A DNA stretch of 64,000 bases from Isoperla grammatica (lineage: Eukaryota > Arthropoda > Insecta > Plecoptera > Perlodidae), in the NCBI GenBank assembly GCA_945910005.1, contig OX246743.1, positions 3,298,122-3,362,121 of the forward strand, read 5' to 3'. Below the pieces are notes generated by a model. The model was not told the DNA's origin, did no database searches, and worked only from the letters and a program-made list of their open reading frames with translations. Below, one piece after another: positions 1 to 10,739 of the stretch. Every line of letters begins with the position of its first letter. Position 1 is the first letter of the stretch. The position numbers and the translations under genes are program-made.

Positions 1-637
1 TGATGAAGACCGCAATATGTTGTCTACAAGTCTTGCTAATGGTTCTAAGAGTCTGCCGCAGTCAGAGCTTAAAAAGCGTACGTAATTTAGGTTTTCTGTT
101 CGTATGTTTATAACAGCTCTTAAAATCGAAATCTTGGGTAGATAACCGCAAGAGGTATCATCGGAATCTACAGATAACGAAAAAAAGTATATGAAAATTC
201 ACTATGCCTACGTTTCGATCAAATCCCATGATTAGAACATAACATATTATCGGATTTTATACAAGTCTAATGCATTCTGTAAATATTGTGTTCGTTATCT
301 GTAGATCAATATCTAGTTTGGTATCCACCTTCAATTTCGATTTTAAAAGTTGATGAAAAGATACGAGTAGAACACTGTAAGTTCTCGAGCTTCGCTGCCG
401 TAGACTCTTAATTCTTCAACTGGATTTCAAAATATCAACCATAAGGATAACGTTATTTGAAACATTAATAATCCAGTGTTTAGTTCTAATGAAACTAAAT
501 CTTTGTTATTAACAAATTTTTTTATAAGGTTTCGCGTTTACAAGATATAACAGAAACACTTTAATTTCACTAGCAAAACTTTCCGCTGTGCTTTCCGTCT
601 CAGATAGGACGGTTGAGAATATAATAGAAACGGAGTG
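1..637. other. unannotated A+T-rich stretch
   Basis: I see no gene, RNA or recognisable mobile element here. The only open frames are short and partly made by the hexamer array that follows. Confidence 0.5.
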
Positions 638-694
638 GTGCGTGTGCGTGTGCGTGTGCGTGTGCGTGTGCGTGTGCGTGTGCGTGTGCGTGTG
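638..694. repeat. GTGTGC hexanucleotide microsatellite
   Basis: About nine perfect copies of a GTGTGC/TGCGTG hexamer. The same hexamer recurs at 2270, 4569, 4636, 19557 and 58010, so this motif is specifically expanded in this genome. Alternating purine-pyrimidine sequence of this kind can adopt Z-DNA. Confidence 0.97.
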
Positions 695-1514
695 GAGAAT
701 CAAGTGTGTCACGTATGTCCAACATACATATTACATCATACGACGAAATAGCATTTTGTTTTTACATAAGTGATAAAAGGTCTCATTTGTTTCCACCGCC
801 TTGAAAGAAACTTGCTACATTATTACTCGCGACGTCGCGACTTTGACACAACCAACCCAATTTATACATTTTGTTTCAAACCTTTCACGAGTTTAAATTT
901 ATATTCCTAATAATATGTTTTTGTATGTGTTCTGTGACGTTTCAAAACTCTTGTTTCCATATGACTAATGTTGCCTCCGTGAATGTAGGAACAACACGAG
1001 ATATATCATCCGAGAAGGTTGCGCAGTTTAAGATGTGTACCACAAGCTCAAGTTATGTGTGACAGGCTGCAGAAACGGAACTCGAAAAAAAACTCCATCT
1101 CCTCCCTCGCCCATCAATACTTTTTTTAATCAAACTTTGGGACTAAAGAGAGGGGAACACATTTTTCCAGACTGATTGAATGGGGTCAACTTCTGATTCA
1201 TACGCTCCGCACAACTCCTGGGCCCTGATCGCTCGATGTGAGCAGACCGGAAATTAGACAGATTATATCAGCAGTTTTATTCTTCGAGTTGACGCCCTCG
1301 TTATGTCTCCCTCACTCAGATAATGAACCAAGTCAGTCAGTGTCTCATACTGACCTCAGATCCATATCTGCCGCGCATGTCTCGATTATCAACAGATTCC
1401 GACGCGACCAATGTTAAAAGATTGTCAGCTATCATCGCTGAATCACGCAACAAGTGAACTACTCGTTGTGATTGGTCTAATACCATCTTCATCGCTTCGC
1501 GTCGCGTCCATGTG
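695..1514. other. no gene recognised; one unassigned open frame
   Basis: On the minus strand an open frame (1337-1636) has an unremarkable composition, and its last 60 or so residues read as plausible soluble protein, for example WTRREAMKMVLDQSQR. I recognise no family. Its 5' part overlaps the dispersed repeat beginning near 1515. A GAG|GTCAGT donor-like site lies near its C-terminal end, but no good acceptor is visible. Treat it as a weak exon candidate at most. Confidence 0.2.
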
Positions 1515-1985
1515 AAGGTAGAACACACAGGCCTCATTATACTCACGCGCAATTTACAAGTATCCAACCGAAGGGAGTAAAGTATCCCCAATAAACGTGT
1601 TTTAAGTAGACAATAGAAACTAGAGAAGAAGAACATAATGTTGGTACTATTGCATTCGGCTATTCTATGTCGTAGCTCCTATCAAGAGCCTTGTTAGGTT
1701 GGGGCAGCTTTAGAACGACGTGTCAACAGCGCGTATAGGGAGTGTAAACTACACTATCACGTTGCGCCCCTTCTGAACTATGACGCTAGCTGTTAAAACA
1801 ATATAATTCACGATTCATTAGAATAGACTTGCCTCTAAAATAATAATAATAATGACTAGGAAAACGCTCTCTGTGACGCGTTGACTAGAAATGTAATTTC
1901 TGCCTCTAATAAGTATCAGATCGCGTTTAGGTTCGTATATTCGTGACCGGACAAACATTTACTATCATATAGCACCTCACATTTG
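1515..1985 (+). repeat. dispersed repeat family R1, copy A
   Basis: It aligns in order with 9815-10400. Shared blocks include AGTATCCAACCGAAG versus AGATATCCAATCGAAG, GAAACTAGAGAAG, ACTAGGAAAACGCTCTC, GAAATGTAATTTCTGCCTCT and TATTCGTGACCGGACAAA. Copy B carries about 200 extra bases between the GACGCGTTGA and GAAATGTAATTTC blocks. No ORF or TIR is visible, so this is a non-autonomous or degenerate mobile element of unknown class. Confidence 0.75.
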
Positions 1986-2204
1986 ACTGAGTATTGTGCA
2001 CACGATGTACCCGAAGCTGCAGTGTTAACTGTCCAGTGTGCGATCACAGTCGCACATCAATGTGAAATATCATAGACAAGTCACAAACTAAATGACAATA
2101 ACTAAAATATCATATATATAATATATCATCAAGTTTAAAATGAATAAATACATTCATCATAAATATAAAAATCGTTGACGTCGAAATCAAAATCACAACT
2201 GAAT

Positions 2205-2301
2205 CGAAATCCAAATTTAAATCGAGATCGATATCGACATCTACATCAACATCACACGCATATAGCCTACACGCGCACACGCACACGCACACGCACACGC
2301 C
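2205..2301. repeat. degenerate ATCRAN hexamer tract running into an ACGCAC hexamer
   Basis: From 2205 to about 2257 the sequence follows a six-base rhythm (ATCGAA, ATCCAA, ATTTAA, ATCGAG, ATCGAT, ATCGAC and so on). From about 2270 to 2301 it is perfect ACGCAC hexamer. This suggests two hexamer repeats of different age side by side. Confidence 0.8.
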
Positions 2302-2872
2302 ACTTTAATAACATTTCCTTCGCAGCACGTCGAATATACTCGCCATAACAAGGGCCGCCAACAAATGAAATAAATAATAAAATCCGGCGATGAGAAGTAA
2401 AAACTGACATTCGGGGAAATGCTCAAAGGGAGCGAAGGGGTGAGGGAAGGGAGAGGGGTGGGGGAGGCAGTGAGGGGTGAACTAAACCATCGGGCGCAGG
2501 AAATAAAGTGTTGCAAGAATATTTCCATCAACACTGGAAATATTTGGAAAAGTGTTGGAAAATCGCGATGAGCTGTTTCGAAATGCGATGAGTGAAAGCT
2601 TGTGTTATTAACGATTGATTGAAGGAGAGCTTTGTCTTGTCTAAGCTCTCATCCGTAGAGGCTCTTGGTATACTTCAAGTCTCAGGTACCCGCGCAACGA
2701 GGTCAATTGAGATGTTCCCTAAGCGAGCATTGTCATTCTAGTTTGTTTTGTTTTCATGCCTGACCATAGCGCTCGAATGGAGATTTCGATAAGTTGAGAT
2801 TTGGACCACCAGCTTCGATGTGGATGCAAGGTCATTAATTCTGTGGCAAAGTCGGTCAAGAAGTTACTTATG
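2302..2872. other. no gene; purine-rich tract at about 2400-2475
   Basis: It contains a G/A-rich stretch (GGGTGAGGGAAGGGAGAGG type) with several G-runs, then unremarkable sequence. The open frame on the minus strand across the purine tract is low-complexity translation. Confidence 0.5.
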
Positions 2873-2986
2873 GCGTTTTCCAATGGCTGCTCTATAGACC
2901 GTACTGAGTGCGCTTTTAGCAACTAGAACAATACACAACCATACTTGCGCACCAGTGTGCACCGAGTGTAGCATTGGAAAACGCCA
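2873..2986. mobile_element. short foldback (MITE-like) element
   Basis: The left arm begins GGCGTTTTCCAATG at 2873, and the right arm ends with its exact reverse complement (CATTGGAAAACGCC). Imperfect pairing continues inward (ACTGAGTGCGC against its partner). About 114 bp in total. Target duplications are not clear. Confidence 0.5.
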
Positions 2987-3981
2987 AAATATAGTGACAA
3001 TATGTTTTATAAAACAAAATAGCAACATTGGAGTAAAAACCATCCCGTAAATAATATGTTGATTTGACCGCTATCCATAGGGATTGGAGGTAGTAATTGC
3101 ATCTATTGCTGTCTAGACGTGACGCAAGGTCTACTTGATCTTCGCCTAGCGGAGGCTCGTCTACTTGATCTCCGCCTAGCGGAGGCTCGTCGAACTCCCA
3201 AGTTAGGTCGTCGCAAGGGAACCAAAATCGCCATTTTGGATCCCACATAAAAAACTGTTAAAAGAATTAAATATCCGTTGTAGATCATGTAAACACAATA
3301 CTTAAAACACCACAAAGAGAAATTTTGATAGAATATAATCATTAAAGATTATAAAATATGACGATTTTTCTTTTTTAGGAGGTAATTCTATTTGACAGAT
3401 CACTTTATTTGTTTTCTTTTACATTTCTCCCATTTGCATTGTGATTTTTAACATTGTGGAACGGACTGCGACGACCAGTGTACATAACACAATAGCGGCA
3501 TTAGCTTGATAGCTTGGTCAGAATTATAAAAAGAACTCGAGTAACTGGAAAATATGTAATAAAATACACTGTAGGACTTACACAGTTAAAATTCTTTGGA
3601 TGTTGTGTAACATCGCGTCACGCAATATTTCGGCAGCTGCTCTGCTGTCATCATCAGGCACGACTGCTCAGAATGGTCAGAATGTTCATGGACTTGCAAT
3701 GCTCGCTTATCAGGGCGTCACACAGTCACCGCTTTCAAAGGCCAAGACAATCCTAGCCATAGTTATAAGAACGTTCTAATTCAAATAGTTTTGATCACAG
3801 TTGTTCCTACTCGGCACCTCTACCAAGGCGCTATTTCACCACTCTGACGTCACCACTCTACGTAAACAATGAGGTGGAAAGTGAAGGAATAATAGACCAA
3901 GGCAAATGAAGGTCGTTCTCTAGATGTGACTAATTGTAAGTCAAGCAATGCAAAGTAACAAACACAAACATATTCACTCAC
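2987..3981. other. no gene; small 30-bp duplication
   Basis: At 3129-3190 a 30-bp unit containing CTTGATCTCCGCCTAGCGGA is present twice. Each unit holds a short palindrome (TCCGCCTAGCGGA). Otherwise no recognisable gene or repeat. Confidence 0.5.
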
Positions 3982-4016
3982 CAATGTGTCAAGTATTGAA
4001 CTGTTCATGGTCTTAC
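3982..4016 (-). promoter_or_regulatory. candidate recursive splice site A with 35-nt RS-exon
   Basis: Reading the minus strand, a pyrimidine-rich acceptor (TTGTTCTTTCTGTTTCAG) is joined directly to GTAAGACC. A second donor, GTGAGT, follows 35 nt downstream (minus-strand positions 3981-3976). An AG|GTAAG juxtaposition with a good polypyrimidine tract is what recursive splicing ratchet points look like. It could also be an ordinary microexon, a decoy, or chance. No transcript evidence is available. Confidence 0.35.
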
Positions 4017-4029
4017 CTGAAACAGAAAG

Positions 4030-4568
4030 AACAAACCATGTTAGTCATTTCAGCCACAGTTATGCTTGTGTAATTTATCCTACCCAGCTAATATGAGGCT
4101 GAACGTGACATGAACACATCACAGTGAGACCTGGGTTGATTGTGAGCAGCAATAGCTATGGTGAATTGATTTGTTTCGCTGGATTTATATTGTTATTATT
4201 ACGCCGAAGTGAAATCAAATACAATTAAATTAGTGTCATGAAATGTTATGTGGAATATAGGTTTGGCCTGGCTGGAAGCTATTTCTCTTCCACAATTATA
4301 CTGTACATAGAGGCCATTAAGTGTGTGCTGGTAAAATGTCATTGTGGACATTAAAAGACGTAATAGTATTGTTATTACTTTCACATTGAAAAAATACGTT
4401 CTATTTTGAAACAAACCCAAAAACCAAACAATCACACAGCCAGCTCTTGCTAATTGTTGGGCGTGTGGCTATTGGCACTAGTCTGCCTGGCGTGTTACTG
4501 GTGTGATATCGTACTAGTGGAGGTGGGTGGCGAGTAATCGGAGATTTGTGGCCTTGCACAAAGCTCTT
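4030..4568. other. no gene recognised
   Basis: A+T-rich sequence with no conserved coding signal. The 78-residue minus-strand frame at 4199-4435 has no family resemblance that I recognise. Confidence 0.5.
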
Positions 4569-4668
4569 GCGTGTGCGTGTGCGTGTCGTGTGCGTGTGCG
4601 GTTACAACTCGGCACCCACAACAACACAGCGGCATCACACGCACACGCACACACACACGCACACGCGC
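4569..4668. repeat. two facing hexamer arrays (GTGTGC then GCACAC)
   Basis: GTGTGC copies at 4569-4600 are followed about 35 nt later by GCACAC copies at 4636-4668, an inverted arrangement able to form a hairpin about 30 bp long. Confidence 0.9.
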
Positions 4669-4698
4669 AATTTAAAGGGTAGTTCAGAACATCTGCCA

Positions 4699-4945
4699 CG
4701 ATAGAAGTGGGTCAGCAGTGACGCGTGAGTATGAGGGTTCGATTCCGGCCACCGGCAATCCTGACTGAAGTTTTCCGAGGTTGTTCTCAAAGGTAAATGC
4801 TGGGATTGAGTTCTATTAACAGCCCTAGGACATTCCTTCCCAACAACCCGAACACCCTAACATAATATACCTTCTTAGTCACCTGAAGGATCACTTCAAG
4901 TAAAGCTGCTGTGCACCCTATAACAAATATTCATACGCACAATCG
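4699..4945 (+). mobile_element. tRNA-derived SINE family S1
   Basis: A tRNA-like head holds an A-box-like GTGGGTCAGCAGTGACG and a B box GGTTCGATTCC (4736-4746). It is followed by a body shared with the minus-strand copies at 7565-7757 and 62868-63118: TCCTGACTGAAG, TTTTCCGAGGTT, GGACATTCCTTCCCAAC, TAGTCACCTGAAG, TGTGCACCCTAT. An anticodon arm and paired acceptor stem are not preserved, so this is a SINE and not a tRNA gene. Confidence 0.8.
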
Positions 4946-6992
4946 TATTGTTATTGTCCAGATACTTTATCAACTTCTCAATTCCAGCTGGCGTTTCATT
5001 CATGTAAATTATGTTGAGTGCACGTGGTACAAAACCGCTCAAAACCGCATTAAGAGGATTATTGATTTTATCTAAATAATATTAAAAATTCAATTCCGTC
5101 TCCTAATTACTATTTATGTCTTGTTGTGGTTTAAGGTAAATCTACCCCCCCCCCCCCCCCCTCTGAAAAAACACTTTTGCTACGAATTACTTGTAAATGC
5201 GTATGTGTGACGTATGAAGTGTACCCCTCCTCCCCCCCACTACCAAAACTCCGACCGACATCAGCGCGCTTCGTTTCGTTTTGATTGATTTCAGTCGAGC
5301 GGAGACTCTTGTTAGAGCAAGGTCATGGCCCGCGATGCTGCCGCTCTGCTCACTTGGTGTCATGTTTCCCTCCAATACTTGGATTGCGTCTGTACATTTG
5401 CGTACTCAACTACTGTTGAGCGGTGCTAGGACACAAGGAGACGATATCTTTGCGCAAATTACCTGTCTAGACCCGTAAAGTAGTTACGGCTGGACTGCGA
5501 CACAAGCAAACTGGTGCGCTTTACATCCGTTTACGTATTGCACCACATTTCAAACAATTTTTGACGTAGGCTTGAGACTGCAAGCATTTTGGGAAGATAA
5601 GGGGGGAGCGCATGATAAGCACTTCATTTCTTGTGACTCTTTTCATAAATAAGTTATGGAATAGTAAAAACAGGATATACTCAAGTGCCTTTTCACCGGG
5701 ACACGAAAAAATTCATTGCAAAAAACTAGGCATATAATTGTGTTTTAAAATTGTATACCATCATTCCTAAGATATCAACCTATAGTATACTACATTTTCA
5801 TGAACTTGACAAATATGGTCTAGATGTATTTCGGTACACGTAAAAAAATATGGAAGTTTGTTAAAACCTGTTTTTGCAGACATAGTTTCAATATTTAACA
5901 ACCTGGATCGACAAAATTTAATTTAAAAAAGTTACGATCCCTAGATACCTTCACCTGGATTCCTTGGCAGGTTCCAGCTCCACGTACAACTCTAGATATA
6001 CTACATTGGAACTGGGATAACTCATCAAAAATGATTTGTGATATTTGCAAATAAAAATCTACTTTATCTTCAGTGTATTCGATGCAACACGGCCTCACGT
6101 ACTCAGTGATTTGTGGAGTCTCTCATATTTCCACTGGTTTATTGGATGAGAAATGGAATATTGATGGTATATTGAGAACCATAAAAAAGAAATATCTGAA
6201 AAGTAATCATCTGTTTTTTCAATGGAATACATGCGTAATTTCCAATCACTTAATAAGAGTTTTTTTTTATATTTGCAGCGTCATGTTTTTAGAACAACTC
6301 AATTGATGATGATTCTGGATAATCATACTATATATTCTAGACGGTGATGGGTGATGAAGATAAAGGACAATAATTATCCTTCATAATTGACCTACGGGTT
6401 TTCTTTTTTTTTTTACTAAACTTAGGGTAGAAGTGTCTTCTGGAATAAACGTAGTAAAAAGCCGGCTGGAAGATGATGTTATAAAGTCGTGACGTGTTTA
6501 CAGTATCGGCCAACCCGAGCAGGTATTTGACTTAGCCACGGCCGCTGGTTGGCTGCCGCTCACCCACCCGTGACGGAAGCATTACCGAAGATGTTGTACG
6601 ACGACTATACAATGCCGTTGCAATGTTCAAATTTGTAGTTAACACAATTATGAGATAAACCTTCATAGGCAGTAGAATCTTAATATAAGTGGTGGCTTTG
6701 ACTGCATCCAATTGGATGCCCTCAAAATCAATCTCCTTTACCTGAAGTGTTTGTCCAATCCGGAGGTGTATTTCAAACGCCATTAGTTTCCGCTGATCCC
6801 GCTCATATTTCACTGAGCTTGACGACCGAACAAAACAGAAATACACAGCTAACACAGTATTCATATTGAACACACACTCCGAGGAGCGGCTACATTATGC
6901 GTCTACTCGCTTCGGCTTACGCACCTCGAGTGTTGTAGTTGTAATAATCCGAAGATAACGTGCACGGGGACAACTCACGCCGCTCTTCAGGT
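4946..6992. other. no recognised gene; poly-C tract; unassigned 113-codon frame
   Basis: Poly-C at 5145-5161. The longest open frame is 6532-6873 on the minus strand (113 codons). It reads as mixed-composition protein (for example RIGQTLQVKEIDFEG), but I recognise no domain and see no supporting splice or 3'-end signals. The rest is unremarkable. Confidence 0.4.
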
Positions 6993-6997
6993 AACTA

Positions 6998-7562
6998 AGG
7001 GCGACCGCACACTACGCGACTCAGTCGCGCGGCTCGTCGCGCGCGGCTACCGAGAACCATTGCGTTGAATGTGACAACGCATACTAGCCGCAAGTCGCAA
7101 GCGCGACATAGCCGCCGCGACTGTCGAGACCCAGCGCGGCACGCACCTTAAATGGTAGTTGACACACTAACCGCAGAAAAAGTGCGACTGGCCGTCCAAA
7201 CATGACTCATTCACCAAAAGTGCATGGCAAGGCATGTGGGTTGGGTGTGTGGTCGATTTGTGCTTGTTTTCCGTATCAAAAATGGCAAAATCTCAAAACT
7301 TTGACATCGAAATGTTTATTATGGAAGTCGAAAATCGTCCTTTCTTTCATCGCGCGTTTGTAAAAAAGGATGTACCCACAATTTCCTCTTCCTTCTACTT
7401 CTCCGCTTTCTTATCAAATACCAAAATGGTGCTACTTTTTCTGACTGAGATAAAGAAACAGACTGGCATAGCTGGCCGCTAACATAGTCGCAGAGCAAGT
7501 CGCAGACAAAAGTCGCGTTGTTGTTAGCTGCGCGACGTAGCCGCGTAGTGTGCGGTTGCCCT
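6998..7562. mobile_element. 565-bp TIR element flanked by AACTA
   Basis: The left end AGGGCGACCGCACACTACGC is matched by the reverse complement of the right end (AGGGCAACCGCACACTACGC). Both arms then continue with CGCGAC/TCGCGC-rich subterminal repeats. Direct repeats AACTA sit on both sides (6993-6997 and 7563-7567). The size suggests a non-autonomous DNA transposon. The superfamily is uncertain. The duplication contains CTA, so a PIF/Harbinger relative with a 3-bp target is possible. Confidence 0.85.
7282..7482 (+). pseudogene. possible MADF-domain-like fragment inside the TIR element
   Basis: The frame starting at the ATG at 7282 reads MAKSQNFDIEMFIMEVENRP and then degenerates after about 30 residues. 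The spacing F-D-x-E-x-F-I-x-E-V-E-x-R-P resembles the start of MADF domains (a Myb/SANT-like DNA-binding fold). PIF/Harbinger transposons carry a Myb/SANT-like or MADF accessory protein, so such a scrap within a TIR element makes sense as a deletion relic. The similarity is short and judged by eye. The frame ends after 67 codons and lacks most of the domain. It could be coincidence. Confidence 0.3.
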
Positions 7563-7564
7563 AA

Positions 7565-7757
7565 CTAGGTATCGTGGTACTTGGAACAGTTGAGAAGGAA
7601 TGTACGAGGGCTGTTAAAGTATGATTCACCCAGCTGGCATTGTGATTGAACAAACCCTCGTAAACAATCTTGAGTGAGGGCAGCCGGTAGCGGGTATCGA
7701 ACCGGTGGCCTCCTGAAGTAGAACCTCGTGTGCTGCCACTGAGTCATCTCTACCGGT
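7565..7757 (-). mobile_element. tRNA-derived SINE family S1, minus-strand copy
   Basis: Read on the minus strand it starts CCGGTAGAGATGACTCAGTG (A-box region), then has B box GGTTCGATACC (plus-strand 7693-7703). The body ends with CATTCCTTCTCAACTG, the block shared with the copy at 4699. It directly abuts the right end of the 6998-7562 TIR element. Confidence 0.75.
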
Positions 7758-7990
7758 AGTAGGAGTAGTAGCAGGTGTTTTAGTAGTAATAGTGGAATAG
7801 AAACAGTTGGTGATAATAGTATAGTACTAGTATTAGCAGTAGAAGTTTACGTAGTAGTAGTGATGGTAGTACTAGAGGTAGTGCCAGTGGTAGTATTGGT
7901 GGTGATTGTGGTGGTAGGTGGTCATATTAATGGCCCTAGTAGTGCCAGAAGTAGTGGTAGAAGAAGTCGTGGTAGTAGTAGTAGCATACG
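7758..7990. repeat. degenerate GTA/TAG trinucleotide-rich tract
   Basis: Long runs of AGTAGTAGT, GGTAGTA and GTGGTAGT with interruptions; an old trinucleotide-derived simple repeat. A similar tract occurs at 37893-38135. Confidence 0.9.
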
Positions 7991-8245
7991 ATACATTTTA
8001 CAGTAATCTGACTGGTTTAAATTAAATTTGATTTCAATTTTACAAAGTTCCATTTACAGAAATCAAAAGTAATTGAATGTTACCATTTTGTTTTCATATT
8101 ACCACATAATTTTGTTTCAGTCAATTTCTATATGTTGTCCATCGGGTCTCTGCGCCATCATTTAATCATTTTCCATCTACTACTAAAACAACACACTTTT
8201 AATATTCAATATTCGAGTGACATAGTCCGCGCTTTGTATCCGCGA

Positions 8246-8275
8246 CCCCCCCCCCCCCCCCCCCCCCACCCCCCC
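8246..8275. repeat. poly-C tract
   Basis: About 30 cytosines with a single interruption (A near 8268). Confidence 0.95.
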
Positions 8276-8490
8276 ACTGAGCGCTCTGATATGCAAATTG
8301 TACACAATAAATAATTTCTGTTGTGGTATCTTACGCTGTATCGTGTTTAGTGGGCGCACCAACCCACCGAGCTTTATCATTAACTCCCTCCCAGCCGGGT
8401 CATTAGAGATGGGGCTCATTGCTCTTTGTAACCACAGCGCGCAGATTAAAGAGCAGCGACCGCACTTACGCGCGTGATCGCCATCTAGCC

Positions 8491-8523
8491 GCACGCGTAA
8501 CGCGTAGCGCGTAACGCGTTACG
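8491..8523. other. cluster of ACGCGT words
   Basis: CGCACGCGTAACGCGTAGCG continues into GCGTAACGCGTTACG. It holds three ACGCGT hexamers within about 30 bp, one inside the palindrome GTAACGCGTTAC. ACGCGT is the MCB-type cell-cycle box in fungi and a CpG-rich word. No function can be shown here. Confidence 0.5.
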
Positions 8524-8539
8524 ACCATCGCGCCTCGTT

Positions 8540-8785
8540 TGAACATGACATCACTTTGCACCGCCGTATTCACTCGGTTGTAGGACGCAACGTTGCAGAT
8601 GCATTGCCCATAACTGTACACTTTGCACCGCCAGATGGACATTACGGTATTCACTTGATTGTAGGACGCAACGTTGCAGATGTATTGCCCATAACTGTAC
8701 ACTTTGCACCGCCAGATGGACATTACGGTATTCACTTGATTGTAGGACGCAACGTTGCAGATGCATTGCCTATAACTGTACGTGG
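8540..8785. repeat. 81-bp tandem repeat, about three copies
   Basis: TAGGACGCAACGTTGCAGAT recurs at 8581, 8662 and 8743, giving a period of exactly 81 bp (27 codons). All frames therefore stay open and produce spurious repetitive ORFs. Each unit contains the palindrome-like GCAACGTTGC. Confidence 0.95.
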
Positions 8786-8924
8786 GGTTTCACTCAGAAC
8801 ATAACATCTATTGGGTGTATTCACATAATGCGCATAGCAGCCGCACCGAAGCACCAATGGCACTTAGGTGTTAGTTGGTGTTAGTTCATTGTAGTACATT
8901 GTACAGTACATTGCAATAAAAAAG

Positions 8925-9165
8925 GCGTTTAGTGCAAATTTAACTGTTCTCTAACTTTGGTTTGCTTTTACTTGAAAGCAACATAAATTAACTCTGTAGA
9001 CTGGATTACTCTTTTAATCGTTTACAATGGTATATAACAATCATTTTCGTAAAGTTTATCGGGAGATGTAGGTGCTAAAATTCTAAAAACAATGTTTTGT
9101 CTAAAATGTTTTGTGATAGCATATTCGTCATCTATTGGCAGCTCAAATGTCAACACACATCTTAT
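8925..9165 (+). repeat. dispersed repeat R2, copy 1
   Basis: It matches the reverse complement of 34098-34320: AACTGTTCTCTAA, TTGAAAG, GATTACTCTTTTA, AATCATTTTCGTAAA, TTTATCGGG, TGTCAACACA. Both copies continue to a CGTTGTGACGTCACGTGA block (9171-9186 here, 33847-33862 reversed), so that motif belongs to the family. No coding potential seen. Confidence 0.7.
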
Positions 9166-9173
9166 AGCCGTTG

Positions 9174-9185
9174 TGACGTCACGTG
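9174..9185 (+). promoter_or_regulatory. TGACGTCACGTG composite (CRE plus E-box)
   Basis: A perfect CRE palindrome TGACGTCA overlaps CACGTG. The identical 12-mer occurs at 9493, 26392 and (reverse) 33847, with a one-base variant at 26371. TGACGTCA is the CREB/ATF site and CACGTG the USF/MYC-type E-box. Whether any copy is bound is unknown. At least two copies lie within repeat R2. Confidence 0.5.
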
Positions 9186-9492
9186 AATACTGCCTATTCA
9201 TAGGTTGCACGTACGTCACATCTTTGCGTGTGGCGGCCACATTTGTGATCAAACTTTGACGTTGCCATGGAGAAACAATTGAAGGCGGTGGTGGTAGAAC
9301 ACAGAAACTCTTAATTCTTTAAAATCCAGCCTGCTTATTTAAATAAAATATAGACGTGTGGTATTTTCTTTATTTTGTATTAATTATGTTCACTTTTTAA
9401 AATCTTAATAAGGCTTATTTATTAAATTTGAATAGTATTTGCTAATGATCTAGGATTGGTCCTCCTCAATTGTGTCGCAATCATGGCCGCTG

Positions 9493-9504
9493 TGACGTCA
9501 CGTG
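9493..9504 (+). promoter_or_regulatory. TGACGTCACGTG composite, second copy
   Basis: Followed by GGGAACTATGA, the same extension as at 26404, so a word of more than 20 bases is shared between loci 17 kb apart. This implies a common dispersed source. Confidence 0.5.
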
Positions 9505-9539
9505 GGAACTATGAATAGCTTCCTTCTCCTGTCCTACAC

Positions 9540-9760
9540 TTCACAACAATGTGTCACTGTCAACACTTCGTTGTTATATTGTACCCGTGTAGGCCAGTGT
9601 AAATATTTGTACGCCGTTCACCTGTAATCAATACATACGCTAGTGTAGCCAGTGCAGGAGATTTTTACATTTTTACACTGGCCAGTGTAAGACCCAGTGT
9701 ATTACAGGTGAAAACGAAGCCTCCAACGTCAGACCATGAACGTACCGGGGCGACACTCTG
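9540..9760. other. imperfect inverted repeat with CCAGTGTA clusters
   Basis: CACCTGTAAT (about 9620) and its complement ATTACAGGTG (about 9701) bracket a segment containing several CCAGTGTA/TACACTGG words. Possibly a decayed small TIR element; pairing between is poor. Confidence 0.35.
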
Positions 9761-9814
9761 ATTCATCGGAAATCAACAGGTTCCTTACGTTCTTTCATAC
9801 ATTCGTAAAGGCGG

Positions 9815-10400
9815 ACCTTCACTTAGTGGAGTGCACAAGCCTTATTACGTAGTTACACTCGCTGTGTTGGGAATTTCAAGATATCCAATCGAAGATCTTA
9901 AATTATGCCTAATGGTCTTGTTTCAAGGTGACGGTAGAAACTAGAGAAGTAGAAGATAACGTTGGTGATATCGGACTCGCTATTTTGTAAGCACGAGCCC
10001 AGCCACGTCAGAGATACTTACATACTTACTAGGAAAACGCTCTCATGTTTGACGCGTTGATAAGCGAGCGCGTCCATATCTACGAACGTTCTGGCGAAAA
10101 GATCTCAAAGCTAATAAAAACAATTAACAACAATTCAAGAATGCACATTACAAAAATGTTTCTAATTTCCATAACTATTATACTTCCCGATATTGTTGAA
10201 TGCAGTGCAATGTGCGTTGCTAAGAATTTTCGTTGCCATTCTGTCTTGTGTTTTCGCCGCGGTCCGCCACCGTTACTAGCAGTTATTGACAGCATTTGAA
10301 ATGTAATTTCTGCCTCTAATACGTATCAGATTGCGTTTACATTAGTATATTCGTGACCGGACAAAAATTTACTATAAGATAGCCACCTCACATTTTGCCG
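9815..10400 (+). repeat. dispersed repeat family R1, copy B
   Basis: It shares ordered blocks with copy A at 1515-1985. A segment of about 200 bp (roughly 10076-10285) absent from copy A lies inside, either an insertion here or a deletion in A. Confidence 0.75.
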
Positions 10401-10560
10401 TTACTGTGTTTTCGAAAAATATTTCCGAAAAACTTTTGTGTAACTTTGCCAATATTTATCAGATATTCGTAACCGGAAAAATCTGCAAAAAATATGGCTA
10501 TCTCACATTTTGCCGCCATTATGTTTCCGAAAAATATTTTGCAGTAACTATGGTGTAACT
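10323..10560. repeat. diverged tandem duplication of about 123 bp
   Basis: TATCAGAT, TATTCGTGACCGG, TCACATTTTGCCG and TTTCGAAAAATATTT recur about 123 bp apart (for example TCACATTTTGCCG at about 10388 and 10511). It overlaps the end of repeat R1 copy B. Confidence 0.75.
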
Positions 10561-10584
10561 TTGTAACTTTTGGAACGATGTTGC

Positions 10585-10736
10585 CTCAAAACTTTACACC
10601 TTCAATCCACATCGAGGCTTGTAAATGGTCGAAATTTCAAGTTGATCGGACTTTCCGTTCGACCGCTATCGACAGACATTAAAAAAAAAAATAAACAAAA
10701 AAAAAACAAACAAAAAAACAGAACGAAGTGCCATAA
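10585..10736 (+). mobile_element. dispersed repeat R3 with A-rich tract, copy 1
   Basis: It shares ACACCTTCAATCCACATCGA, GGCTTGT, TGATCGGACTTT and CGACCGCTATCGACAGACAT with 17092-17236. In both copies an A-run of 25-45 bp follows, then ACAGAA and GAAGTGCCATAA. Because the match resumes after the A-run, the A-rich stretch is internal and not a plain retroposon tail. Confidence 0.8.
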
Positions 10737-10739
10737 GAG

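Noticed and set aside
6532..6873. 113-codon minus-strand gene
   Set aside because: Longest non-repeat frame besides 22503, but no recognised domain and no supporting signals.
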